Shown here in pieces: positions 8,662-17,795 of a stretch of 64,000 bases of DNA (its first letter is position 1; the number at the start of each line of letters is the position of its first letter). The position numbers and the translations under genes were made by a program. The notes under the pieces were generated by a model. That model was not told the origin of the DNA, did not search any database, and worked only from the letters and a program-made list of their open reading frames with translations. The DNA is from Odoribacter sp. Z80. GTDB taxonomy: Bacteria > Bacteroidota > Bacteroidia > Bacteroidales > Marinifilaceae. The stretch lies in contig NZ_QWEL01000011.1 in NCBI RefSeq assembly GCF_009935865.1, positions 43,841 to 107,840 on the forward strand, written 5' to 3'.

Positions 8662-11472
8662 TTAAAATGATACATTTAAACCGAATATATAAGAACGGGG
8701 CGAAGGAGTCGCACCACAATCCACACCTCTCATCAAAGGATCCAAGCCTGAAAATACCTCAGGGTCAAAACCACTGTATCCGGAAAGAGTCCACAAATTG
8801 TTACAGTTTACCGACACACGTACGCCTTTGATAAAGCCCATCCGGTTTTTCATCGGAACATCATACTGAACCGCAATACTCTTCAGACGCAAATAACTGC
8901 CATCTTCCACCCAACGGTCAGAAGTAACAAAGTTATTGGAAGGATCACCATACGCAGACCGTGGCAACCAACCATTTCCGGGTTGTTCAGCCGATACCCA
9001 ACGGTTCAGTACATCCCGGCTCTGATTACTGTAATCAGACATCATGCTTAACCGCTGACGGAAAAGATTATAAACATCATTGCCATAGCTATAAGTAAAT
9101 AATGCTGCAAAAGACAACCCTTTCCAGGTCAGATTAGTTCCGAAACCACCATAAAATTCAGGGATAGGCGAACCGATAACCTGCCGGTCCAGACCGTTGA
9201 TTTTATGGTCACCATTAATATCTTCCATCTTATAATCTCCCGGCTGGTACTCGGAACCATCGGATTTCACCACATCAATCTCTGCTTTAGTGTTGTAAAT
9301 TCCTTTTACTTTATAACCGTAGAAAGCTCCTAATTCTTCACCTTCTTTAGCCACAGCAGTAAACTGGTCCATTGTCCGTACAATCTCTCCGTTTTTCAAA
9401 CTCTTCACTTCATTTTTCAGCGTGGAAATTGTAGCAAAAATGCTCCATTTCAAATCATTTTTCTGTATGGGATTAACAGCCAAAGACACTTCCACTCCCT
9501 GGTTGACTACATCCCCGTTATTCTCATACTGCGGGTCCAAACCGATTTCAATCGGTAAAGATTTTTGGGTAATCAGTCCCACAGTCTTCCGGTAATAATA
9601 AGAAGCACCTACTTCCAGCAAATTTCCAAACAACGCCGCATTCACACCGGCATCATAATTATGCGTATACTCTGGCTTCAAATCATCATTACGCACATTG
9701 CCTAAATAAACGCCACCGTAAATATAATAAGCGGCAGGCTTGTAAAGCCGGGCATAATATCCGCCGCGTACATCATTATTTCCCGTACGTCCATATTGAC
9801 CAAACAATTCAACCCATTCCGAAGCTGTTTGCAAGGCTTTCCAACGAACCTCGGCTCCGGCATACAAATTCCATGCTCCGTCAGCTCCGAAATTTGAAGA
9901 ACGTTCCAGATTAAAGTTTGCTCCCAAGTTCAGTTTATTCCGCCAGTTCAATCCACCGGACAAATACACATTCATCATATTGTGTTCATACCGGGTATTG
10001 GCCAAAGAATCCACAAATTTACCCTTGTCCAGAGATTCCATTTCATCACTCGCAGCATTCACAGTCCGTCCGAAAATCATCTTCTCCTCATACATATCCA
10101 TGGATAAACCTGCATTGGCATTATAGGTCAAATCTTCCAAAATATTCCCATGACGATTCACCAAAGCTTTCCATCTCATCAGATACTCGCTGTATGAACG
10201 TTTGGCACTCTGCCGCTCAATATAACGGTCCATTGCTATTCCTTCTGCCGGCTGATGCAATTTTTCGGTCATGGAATTATAACTAACCATTACTTCCGCA
10301 TTAGCCGAAGTCTTCGAATTAATCGTCCAATCGCCCCGGATCAATGCATCCACTTTATTACTCAATCCTTTATTATTCAATCCTTCCACCAAAGCCGCAG
10401 GATTGGTCATGCCCAAAGCATCCACTCCGGCCAACTGCTCCACTTTGATCCCTTCAGCAGAATAATAATCCTTGGACATAAAAGGAGCTTTTGCAGCCGA
10501 TACAAACAAAGGATTCTGTTTCCAATTACTTCCCTCTCCAAAGAAACGATTGTTTCCATAATTATAAGCAAACAAATTCGAAATCTTCACTTTCGGAGAT
10601 ATTTTGAAGTCCAGGTTAAAACGCATATTAATGCGCTGGTCTTTTACCTCTTTCAATACTTCACTTTCAGAAGTATAACCGATACTGAACAAATAGTGGG
10701 TATCACCGTCACCACCCTTCATTTTCAGATACACATCCGAAAAAAGTCCCTTCTGACTCAACTCACCGGGCCAGTAAGTCTCATGGCTGTATGCAGGTTG
10801 GGAAGGGTCGAAAAGCGGATTCTGTTGCAACTCACCAGCTGAATACCCCCTGTCTGACATCATCTGGTACAGATAGGCACGATATTCCGCAGCATTCATC
10901 AAAGAAGGTTCAAAATCTGCATCCATAAATCCCACCCGCACGGCTGCATCAATAGTTGCCGTTCCGGTAGTACCTTTATCGATCTCCATCTCGATAATTC
11001 CGTTCCCGGCACGTCCACCATAAAGCACATTGCTATACCCATCCTTTACAATTCGCATGGAAACTATATCCAACGGATTGATAAAAGTCAGATTGGAATG
11101 AAGCACTCCGGAAGCAAAAGGACCCACGTTCGGAGCCTGGCGGGCAGGCAATCCGTCCACAAACACATAAGGAGACGTATTCAGATTCACCGAAGTCACA
11201 CCACGAATCATCATCAGACCGGCATTACCGACAAAACCATTGTAAGCCGTATAAACTCCGGCTTCTTCCCCCATCAATCCCCGGTCAAACAAAAACATCG
11301 AACGCATGGAATATATGTCATTCCACTCTTTTTCTTTCGGCGACACGGCCAAAACAGCTTGTTTGGTCGTATCGGCCCTCTCTTCCGTTTCCTCCTGAGC
11401 CAACGCCAGACGCGGAACATTCAGCCCCAGGAAGCAAAAGAAGAAAATCTTGTATTTATTAAACATCTTCAT
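8662..11472 (-). CDS. SusC/RagA-family TonB-dependent transporter, short form
   Basis: A 936-residue outer-membrane transporter. After the signal peptide (ends ALAQ) and about 75 residues of low-homology linker, it enters directly into a plug domain (LMMIRGVTSVN ... YVFVDGLPA ... GRAGNGIIEMEID). It lacks the N-terminal carboxypeptidase-regulatory-like beta-sandwich and the EEVVV-type segment present in the other SusC of this locus (1095 residues). The barrel shows SusC signatures such as GAFYGYKVKGIYNT, DINGDHKINGLDRQVIGSPIPEF split over about 20 residues, and the C-terminal SYIFGLNVSF. It lies 30 bp after a fasciclin lipoprotein and 8 bp before its SusD. It presumably imports a large ligand with that SusD. 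Confidence 0.94.
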   Translation of the reverse strand: MKMFNKYKIFFFCFLGLNVPRLALAQEETEERADTTKQAVLAVSPKEKEWNDIYSMRSMFLFDRGLMGEEAGVYTAYNGFVGNAGLMMIRGVTSVNLNTSPYVFVDGLPARQAPNVGPFASGVLHSNLTFINPLDIVSMRIVKDGYSNVLYGGRAGNGIIEMEIDKGTTGTATIDAAVRVGFMDADFEPSLMNAAEYRAYLYQMMSDRGYSAGELQQNPLFDPSQPAYSHETYWPGELSQKGLFSDVYLKMKGGDGDTHYLFSIGYTSESEVLKEVKDQRINMRFNLDFKISPKVKISNLFAYNYGNNRFFGEGSNWKQNPLFVSAAKAPFMSKDYYSAEGIKVEQLAGVDALGMTNPAALVEGLNNKGLSNKVDALIRGDWTINSKTSANAEVMVSYNSMTEKLHQPAEGIAMDRYIERQSAKRSYSEYLMRWKALVNRHGNILEDLTYNANAGLSMDMYEEKMIFGRTVNAASDEMESLDKGKFVDSLANTRYEHNMMNVYLSGGLNWRNKLNLGANFNLERSSNFGADGAWNLYAGAEVRWKALQTASEWVELFGQYGRTGNNDVRGGYYARLYKPAAYYIYGGVYLGNVRNDDLKPEYTHNYDAGVNAALFGNLLEVGASYYYRKTVGLITQKSLPIEIGLDPQYENNGDVVNQGVEVSLAVNPIQKNDLKWSIFATISTLKNEVKSLKNGEIVRTMDQFTAVAKEGEELGAFYGYKVKGIYNTKAEIDVVKSDGSEYQPGDYKMEDINGDHKINGLDRQVIGSPIPEFYGGFGTNLTWKGLSFAALFTYSYGNDVYNLFRQRLSMMSDYSNQSRDVLNRWVSAEQPGNGWLPRSAYGDPSNNFVTSDRWVEDGSYLRLKSIAVQYDVPMKNRMGFIKGVRVSVNCNNLWTLSGYSGFDPEVFSGLDPLMRGVDCGATPSPRSYIFGLNVSF

Positions 11473-11502
11473 ATATATTACTTTTTCTGATCAATACATT
11501 TA

Positions 11503-12948
11503 TTAGAAGGTGACATTCGGAATCAAATCAAGCCGGTCTATCAGTAAACTGCTATACTCATCCATAATAAATTTCAATTCAATGTCTCCCCGCTCCTTCA
11601 CTTCAATCGTTCCGCAATCCTTGTATTTCAAAACAGTGTATTCGGAGAAATCCCCATCAGCACTTCCCATGTTAATACCGGATGTAATTGTTGCATTTTC
11701 ATAAATTAACCTTAAGGTCGGCGTATAAAGATTATTATATATTATCCGCACCTTATATGATCCCCGGGCTACATCCGGCACAGTTATCCGAAATGCATCC
11801 CCCGTCTGGGCAGCAACAAACCAACAAATGGGCGGCTGGGGTTCATCAAGCAATAACTGATGAGAACTGGCCACGGTCATATCTTCTTTCACCATGGCTG
11901 GAGCAACAGTAAATACATTCTGCTTATACCCTTTCATAGCGTTAGTTGCCCCGTACAAATTAGTCACAATCGTACCAGCCGTATGATCCGACAACTGAAT
12001 TACATTATACATTTCGTGCACTACGCCATTCAATGCATTGCGGTCAGTACGGGTAGACACCCGGAATTGCTGATTCAGGAAAATAAAACCTTTACCGTCA
12101 TCTCCCACTGTCTTCTTATTGAAAGTCACCACATCTCCTTTAAAGAGAGGCTGCAACATTTTTTGATCAACATCATTGATAAAATAACGGTTACCCGGGA
12201 AAATATGGTATTCCAACCACATTTTCAGAGAATCGGCAGACAACTCTTCAGGATGGAAAGTAACCTCTTCATCCTCCAAAATAATATCCGGCTCTACAAA
12301 TAAAGTAATCAAACTATCAGTCAGATAGGAAGTCATTTCAGCCTTTTCAAATAAACCGAGCATGATTTCAAAACGTCCGTCCTCTTTCAACAATTCATAA
12401 ACCGACTGGATTGGCGGTTCCAACACAGCATCTATCAGATTCAGATAGCCGTTTTTCAATTCAATATTATATTCTTTTATTACAGCCGAATTGTTCAGTT
12501 TCATCGCCGTATAAGAAGTCACATCCACAGATAAAAAGTAATTCTTATCCAACATCGTATACTGCGTCATTTTTCCTCCATTCAAGGAATTGGTATGAAT
12601 CTGGGACTCCAGGGCCGAATATTTCAGGTACATTAACCAATACTCAGGAGCTTTCTCCTTATAATTCTTAATCTTCAATTGCCCGAACAAATTATTCCAA
12701 GCACTGTCTACCGGAGCAAATACCGTATAAGTACCAGCCGTAGAAATCTGGCTGTAGAAACCGGAATAATCACATATCTCCTTGTATACGGAAAGTTCAG
12801 GACGTGTCTTGATATAATCGTATATCTGCATATACTCCTCGTCCACATCATATTGCCGGCCAATAAAATTTTCTTCACAGCCCGTCAGCTGGGTTAAAGC
12901 CAATAGAACAATGACAGGAATGATCCATTTATAAATTACTGTTTTCAT
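11503..12948 (-). CDS. Fasciclin (FAS1) domain lipoprotein with C-terminal carbohydrate-binding-like module
   Basis: A 481-residue lipoprotein (signal ends LTGC, followed by EEN). Two FAS1 units can be traced. The first, about 35-180, contains GTYTVFAPVDSAW, the canonical FAS1 core. The second, about 185-340, has DSLITLFVEPD and ALNGVVHEMYNVI, a variant of the H-x-hydrophobic-x-hydrophobic-x-x-ll ending. The last 120 residues (SYKVRIIYNN ... SLLIDRLDLIPN) look like a jelly-roll carbohydrate-binding module of the CBM6/35 type; this is judged from the strand pattern and the IDR..LIP ending only. The gene sits between SusD1 and the short SusC with 28-30 bp gaps. A surface glycan or protein binding role is inferred. 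Confidence 0.78.
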   Translation of the reverse strand: MKTVIYKWIIPVIVLLALTQLTGCEENFIGRQYDVDEEYMQIYDYIKTRPELSVYKEICDYSGFYSQISTAGTYTVFAPVDSAWNNLFGQLKIKNYKEKAPEYWLMYLKYSALESQIHTNSLNGGKMTQYTMLDKNYFLSVDVTSYTAMKLNNSAVIKEYNIELKNGYLNLIDAVLEPPIQSVYELLKEDGRFEIMLGLFEKAEMTSYLTDSLITLFVEPDIILEDEEVTFHPEELSADSLKMWLEYHIFPGNRYFINDVDQKMLQPLFKGDVVTFNKKTVGDDGKGFIFLNQQFRVSTRTDRNALNGVVHEMYNVIQLSDHTAGTIVTNLYGATNAMKGYKQNVFTVAPAMVKEDMTVASSHQLLLDEPQPPICWFVAAQTGDAFRITVPDVARGSYKVRIIYNNLYTPTLRLIYENATITSGINMGSADGDFSEYTVLKYKDCGTIEVKERGDIELKFIMDEYSSLLIDRLDLIPNVTF

Positions 12949-12975
12949 GTTTCTGATATTTCAACGGTGTGAATA

Positions 12976-14475
12976 TTATTTCTTTCCTTTATAAAATTCC
13001 TTTTGCCTCAGCAACAGGTTATTCTGCACCTCTGTATCCCAGTAAGGCAGAAACCAACTTTCCGGATCATCCAGATAAGCTTTTAAAGTCTGTTCTTTAA
13101 TGGTTGATGCAGAATATTCACTGACACGGTCTACCAACAAACTCTTATAATCGAAATTCCGGGCTATACGAACTAACGTAAACCAGTCCTTTCCTTCATA
13201 GGCCAATTCTGTCCTGCGTTCACAAATAATCTTATCCATAAAACTCTCATCAGTACCCATTTGTTCCGGAGTCACTGTTTCCATCGAGGTGGCCAGACGA
13301 ATCTCATTGATAGGCTCGACAGCCTCTCCATAACGTCCTAAAGCCCCCAACGCCTCAGCTTTCATCAACAACACTTCACGGTAACGGTAGAATATAAAAT
13401 TCACTTTCCCCAGTCCCGTATAGTCCCTGTTTACATATTGTCCATTATCAGCCGATATACCCAGGTATTTAAAAGCACCCCAATATATAGACGTACCTAC
13501 CGCAATTGTCCTGACCGTTCTTTGAGGCCGGATAGTGTCGATGGTCTCATAAGCACCGGACTGAGGATATACTTTTCTTACATTGTAATAATAAGCCGTT
13601 CTGTTCGCTGTAATTACACCATTAAATAACGTTCCTACAGCACTGTACAGACCTTGATCCAGGTATTGATATTCAAAAATAGATTCCTTGGAATTTCCGG
13701 TAGCAAACATAGAATACCACGTCTCCCAAGTGGTCATATTTCCTTTATAGTCCTTCTCCACTTCTTCACATAAATCAATACATTCCTGATATTTTTTTCT
13801 CCACAACTTAACGTCTGCCCATAAAGCCCGGACTGCATTCTTCGTGATATACCCCCGGTTTTCCTCAGGATTCGCATAACTTTCCGGTGCCATGATCAAA
13901 GCCCGGGATAAATCCGACTCAATAGAATCCAAAACCACCGCTTCCGGCGTTGCAGCAGCATAAGGCAACTGGGTATCCGACTCATACGGCTCTGTGTGAT
14001 AAGGCACATCTTTAAATGTCCGCACCAGATAAAAATAATACAATGCCCGGATGGCATAAGCCTGCCCTAACATTTCCTCCATCTCTTCCTGAGTAAAACT
14101 ACGGTCGTTATCCATCACCAAATGCACATTCTTCAACAGAGAATTAGTCCAATAAATTCCTTGATAAACAGTAGCCCAACTACACAAAGAATTAGTAATC
14201 CGGAGGTCCTGATTGAGAAATTGCCGGTACGAAGCCTCGGCAGACGCCTGCAAACCATAAATTTCAGATCGTAATCCACCCCATACAATAAATTTTTGAA
14301 TATTGTTGTTCAGACTCGTATATACTCCATCCAATGCCGCCTTGGCATGGTCCTTGCTTTTCCAATATTCTTTTTTTGTCAAAGAATCCGGTATATCCAC
14401 CGTAAGGAAATTACTACACCCCTGTAAACCCAGGAGAATGACAAAAAATATAGTAATTATTATATTCTGTTTCAT
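12976..14475 (-). CDS. SusD/RagB-family outer-membrane nutrient-binding lipoprotein (first pair)
   Basis: A 499-residue SusD homologue. The signal peptide ends LGLQGC, then SNFLTVDIPDSLTKKEYWKS is the usual SusD entry (fl.v.p....t...f). The motif AYAIRALYYFYLVRTFKDVP at about residue 143 and the C-terminal RRTELAYEGKDWFTLVR are hallmark SusD_RagB positions. It pairs with the 1095-residue SusC located 21 bp upstream and is followed 27 bp later by a fasciclin lipoprotein. It differs enough from the other SusD of the operon that a recent duplication is unlikely. Confidence 0.95.
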   Translation of the reverse strand: MKQNIIITIFFVILLGLQGCSNFLTVDIPDSLTKKEYWKSKDHAKAALDGVYTSLNNNIQKFIVWGGLRSEIYGLQASAEASYRQFLNQDLRITNSLCSWATVYQGIYWTNSLLKNVHLVMDNDRSFTQEEMEEMLGQAYAIRALYYFYLVRTFKDVPYHTEPYESDTQLPYAAATPEAVVLDSIESDLSRALIMAPESYANPEENRGYITKNAVRALWADVKLWRKKYQECIDLCEEVEKDYKGNMTTWETWYSMFATGNSKESIFEYQYLDQGLYSAVGTLFNGVITANRTAYYYNVRKVYPQSGAYETIDTIRPQRTVRTIAVGTSIYWGAFKYLGISADNGQYVNRDYTGLGKVNFIFYRYREVLLMKAEALGALGRYGEAVEPINEIRLATSMETVTPEQMGTDESFMDKIICERRTELAYEGKDWFTLVRIARNFDYKSLLVDRVSEYSASTIKEQTLKAYLDDPESWFLPYWDTEVQNNLLLRQKEFYKGKK

Positions 14476-14496
14476 ATCTTTTCGTCTTTACTACTA

Positions 14497-17400
14497 TTAA
14501 AATGAAGCCCTGATACCAAAAGCAATCTGAGCAGAGGGCGGTGTAGCACTCACGTCAACAGCAATCTTTGTTAAAGTACCCTTGTTCAATCCGATTTCCG
14601 GATTCAATCCCTTATACTTCGTCCCACACCACAAATCCATGGCTGTCATCCAAACCGAACATTGCTTCAAATGCAATTTGCGAACAAAATTCAAGGGTAA
14701 ATTGTAAGTCAGACTCACCTCTTTCAGTTTAATGAAAGACGCATCTTCCACCCACCGGGAAGAAGCCGCATAGTTCCAGTCAGCATAATCATAAGCCCGT
14801 GGCATATCCGTTACATCACCCTGCCTGCGCCAACGTCTCATAATGGAAGTAGCCTGATTATTATCACTTCTCATACTTTCCAGGTCGTAACGTTGTCCAT
14901 TGATCACATCCTGCTCCAGACTATAATAGAAAGATACTCCCAACGACCAGTTTTTCCAACTAACATTATTCCGGATCGTACCGAACATACCAATATTGGC
15001 ATCTCCGATCTGTACCACATCCAAAGCATTAATCACACCATCGTGGTTAATATCTTCATATATCATATCACCGCCTTCAAAAACATGTCCGACAGAAGAA
15101 GAATAACGCATTTTTTTCGGAGTACCGTTAGCTTCATACACCACATTTCCATTGAAATCCCGAACAACAGCATCTTCATCACGGGCATATACTCCCTTAG
15201 CTTTATAACCGTAAAAACCTCCGATAACAGAACCTTCCTCCAATTTAGTTTTAAAGCCGTTGTATACATCCTCAGTATATCCGCCGACTTCACTATCCTT
15301 CACATAGTCCGGCATTTTCAGGATCTTCTGACGATTGCGGGTTGCACTGACATAGAGACTCCATTGGAAGCCCGATTCCAGACGAACCGGAACAACCGTA
15401 ATTCCCACTTCGACACCAGAGTTCTTCAAATCACCGAAATTGGTATAACGCCTGTTTACTCCATCACCATCAACATAACCGATTGAGTTGGAAATCATCT
15501 CCCTCAACAATAAATCCTTGGTTTTCCGGGTATAATAGTTAAACTCTCCGGCAAAACGACCGTTAAACAAATCCCAGTCAACACCACAGTTATACTCCGT
15601 AGTCCGTTCCTCATGAATATTGTCATAAGCAAAACCGCTGATGTAAGAGTAAGGATAGTTCATATAACCTCCGGACGAACTACTGTAAGTAACATCCAAC
15701 ATATTGGTAATATTGGGAAGTTTACCGGTTTGTCCCCAGGAAAAACGAGGTTTTAACATACTTACCCATTCTTTTTCCTTCAGGAAAGGCTCCTCCTCCA
15801 TTCTCCAGGCCAAACCTACCGTCGGATAGATTGAAAAAGGATTTTCCTTACCGTATTGGGAAGAACCTTCCGTCTTTAATGAAACATTCAGATTATACCG
15901 GTTCAGCAAACGGTACTGTGCATCCAAAACCACACTGATACTCGTGCTTTCCGAATTAGAACCTTTCGCATAGTCATACATGGCAGCACCCCCACTCTCC
16001 GTCATATTAGATGAACCGCTCCGGTTGTAACTCATGTCTGTAGAACCTCCGGTATTGTAAATTAAATCAAAGATTCCGTTCAAAGCCACATAGTGCACAT
16101 CGTTATTTATCGGACGATAGAGAAGTCTGTTTTTATTCATCAACAGCATATTGTAACTATTGTCACGAACACCGCGGTTAAAATAAGAAGCATGTCCGAA
16201 CAATCCCAAAGCTTCCGACGGTACAAAAAACTCATTTCCCCCCTCCTTGTAATCCACAGACACCATAGTAAAGAAATTCAGGTCCTTGTTAATATTAAAA
16301 TCCAGGGACAAAAGAGAAGTAAACTGATTTTCACGACTTTCAAAAGTAGCATTGTCCACCATTGCAATCGGATTATACATCTTCGTACCAATACTCGGAA
16401 TGGAATGACCACCACTTCCTTCATCGTCAATGAAATATTCATTACCGTCCAAAGTATAGACAGGCAAGAAAGCTGCTCTACGATAAGCAAAACCACGAGG
16501 GTTTATCAATTCATTTGACCATCTGTTCAAACCATAAAGAGGCCATTCCCAGGAACGCTTATCTTTCATCTGATTGTTATACTGGAATTTCGCAGAAATC
16601 TTCAGTTTATCTGACATCCGGTAGTCCAGGTTAATCATCGTATTAAAACGATTAAAACCACCACCCTTGGTTGTTCCGTATTCCGTATCATAACCCATAC
16701 TCCAATAATAACTCAAACGGTCGCCTCCTCCTCTCAAAGAAAAATTGTATTTCTGTTGAAATCCGGTACGGGTCAACATTTTTACCATATCCGTGTTATT
16801 ATTATAAATCCACGCATCCGTCCGCGTCAAATCGCCCCGCAATTCTTTCATATCACTTTGCCTGTCTTCCCCCACTGTGTTTGCGCGTGATTCAATAACA
16901 TACATACGCTGTTGGTCACCGTTCAGCAAAGGAATACGGTCCGGCTTCAAGACAGCTGTCCAGGTTCCTGAAGCTGAAAACTGAGGTTTTCCGCTCTTTC
17001 CACGTTTCGTACGAATGACAATTACACCGTTGGCACCACGGGAACCGTAGATAGCAGTAGAAGAAGCATCTTTCAAAATATCTATGGATTCAATATCCGC
17101 AGGGTCCAAACCAGCAATCGGACTGGAACCGAAATTATTCAAATCAGATACATTATAATCTTCTCCCAACACTTCAGCACCGTCAATCACCCACAACGGT
17201 TTGTTGTTTCCTTCCAGAGAAGTCACACCACGAATACTCATGGATGCACCAGCCCCCGGATCACCGCTATTAAAAGTCACCTGCAAACCCGGAGCCGCAC
17301 CTTGCAACAATTGATCGACCGAAGATACCGGCTGGTTTTCCAGCACCTTCATATCTACAGCAGTGATCGCATTGGACATATCTTTACGGGATTTGGAAAT

Positions 17401-17784
17401 CATACCCATATCAGCCTGACGCTCCCGTTTTCCGTAAACCACAACCTCTTCCAATTGCTTGTCATCACTCTTCAGAATAATCTCATAATTTTTACCCGCT
17501 TCAAAAGGTAAGGTAATTGTTTTCAATCCTACAAAAGAGAAAGCGATCTGGGTAATACCTTCCGGCACCAAAACCCGGAACTTACCGTCAATATCCGTTG
17601 TCGTACCACCAAACACACGATTGTTGGCATTCAACATAATCACCGTCGCCCCAATCAAAGGATTTTCTTTGCTTTCCTCGTAGACAACGCCCTGAATATA
17701 ATTCCCCTGCGCTGCAACTTCTTCAGCACACCATATCGTTAATAGTGCGAGTACACTGATATACTTTAACCATTTTATCCACAT
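14497..17784 (-). CDS. SusC/RagA-family TonB-dependent transporter, full length
   Basis: A 1095-residue SusC homologue with every expected part. There is a signal peptide (ends VAAQG) and a carboxypeptidase-regulatory-like domain at 27-110 (IQGVVYEESKENPLIGATV ... TDIDGKFRV). These are followed by a TonB-box-like EEVVVYGK, the plug (MSIRGVTSLEGNNKPLWVID, DPADIESIDILKDASSTAIY, GSRGANGVIVIRTKRGK) and the 22-strand barrel ending IAFGIRASF. It is 11 bp downstream of the fasciclin lipoprotein and 21 bp upstream of its SusD. Its ligand is unknown, and the absence of obvious polysaccharide-degrading enzymes in the operon leaves peptides or glycoproteins open. Confidence 0.96.
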   Translation of the reverse strand: MWIKWLKYISVLALLTIWCAEEVAAQGNYIQGVVYEESKENPLIGATVIMLNANNRVFGGTTTDIDGKFRVLVPEGITQIAFSFVGLKTITLPFEAGKNYEIILKSDDKQLEEVVVYGKRERQADMGMISKSRKDMSNAITAVDMKVLENQPVSSVDQLLQGAAPGLQVTFNSGDPGAGASMSIRGVTSLEGNNKPLWVIDGAEVLGEDYNVSDLNNFGSSPIAGLDPADIESIDILKDASSTAIYGSRGANGVIVIRTKRGKSGKPQFSASGTWTAVLKPDRIPLLNGDQQRMYVIESRANTVGEDRQSDMKELRGDLTRTDAWIYNNNTDMVKMLTRTGFQQKYNFSLRGGGDRLSYYWSMGYDTEYGTTKGGGFNRFNTMINLDYRMSDKLKISAKFQYNNQMKDKRSWEWPLYGLNRWSNELINPRGFAYRRAAFLPVYTLDGNEYFIDDEGSGGHSIPSIGTKMYNPIAMVDNATFESRENQFTSLLSLDFNINKDLNFFTMVSVDYKEGGNEFFVPSEALGLFGHASYFNRGVRDNSYNMLLMNKNRLLYRPINNDVHYVALNGIFDLIYNTGGSTDMSYNRSGSSNMTESGGAAMYDYAKGSNSESTSISVVLDAQYRLLNRYNLNVSLKTEGSSQYGKENPFSIYPTVGLAWRMEEEPFLKEKEWVSMLKPRFSWGQTGKLPNITNMLDVTYSSSSGGYMNYPYSYISGFAYDNIHEERTTEYNCGVDWDLFNGRFAGEFNYYTRKTKDLLLREMISNSIGYVDGDGVNRRYTNFGDLKNSGVEVGITVVPVRLESGFQWSLYVSATRNRQKILKMPDYVKDSEVGGYTEDVYNGFKTKLEEGSVIGGFYGYKAKGVYARDEDAVVRDFNGNVVYEANGTPKKMRYSSSVGHVFEGGDMIYEDINHDGVINALDVVQIGDANIGMFGTIRNNVSWKNWSLGVSFYYSLEQDVINGQRYDLESMRSDNNQATSIMRRWRRQGDVTDMPRAYDYADWNYAASSRWVEDASFIKLKEVSLTYNLPLNFVRKLHLKQCSVWMTAMDLWCGTKYKGLNPEIGLNKGTLTKIAVDVSATPPSAQIAFGIRASF

Positions 17785-17795
17785 AATTTAGACTT

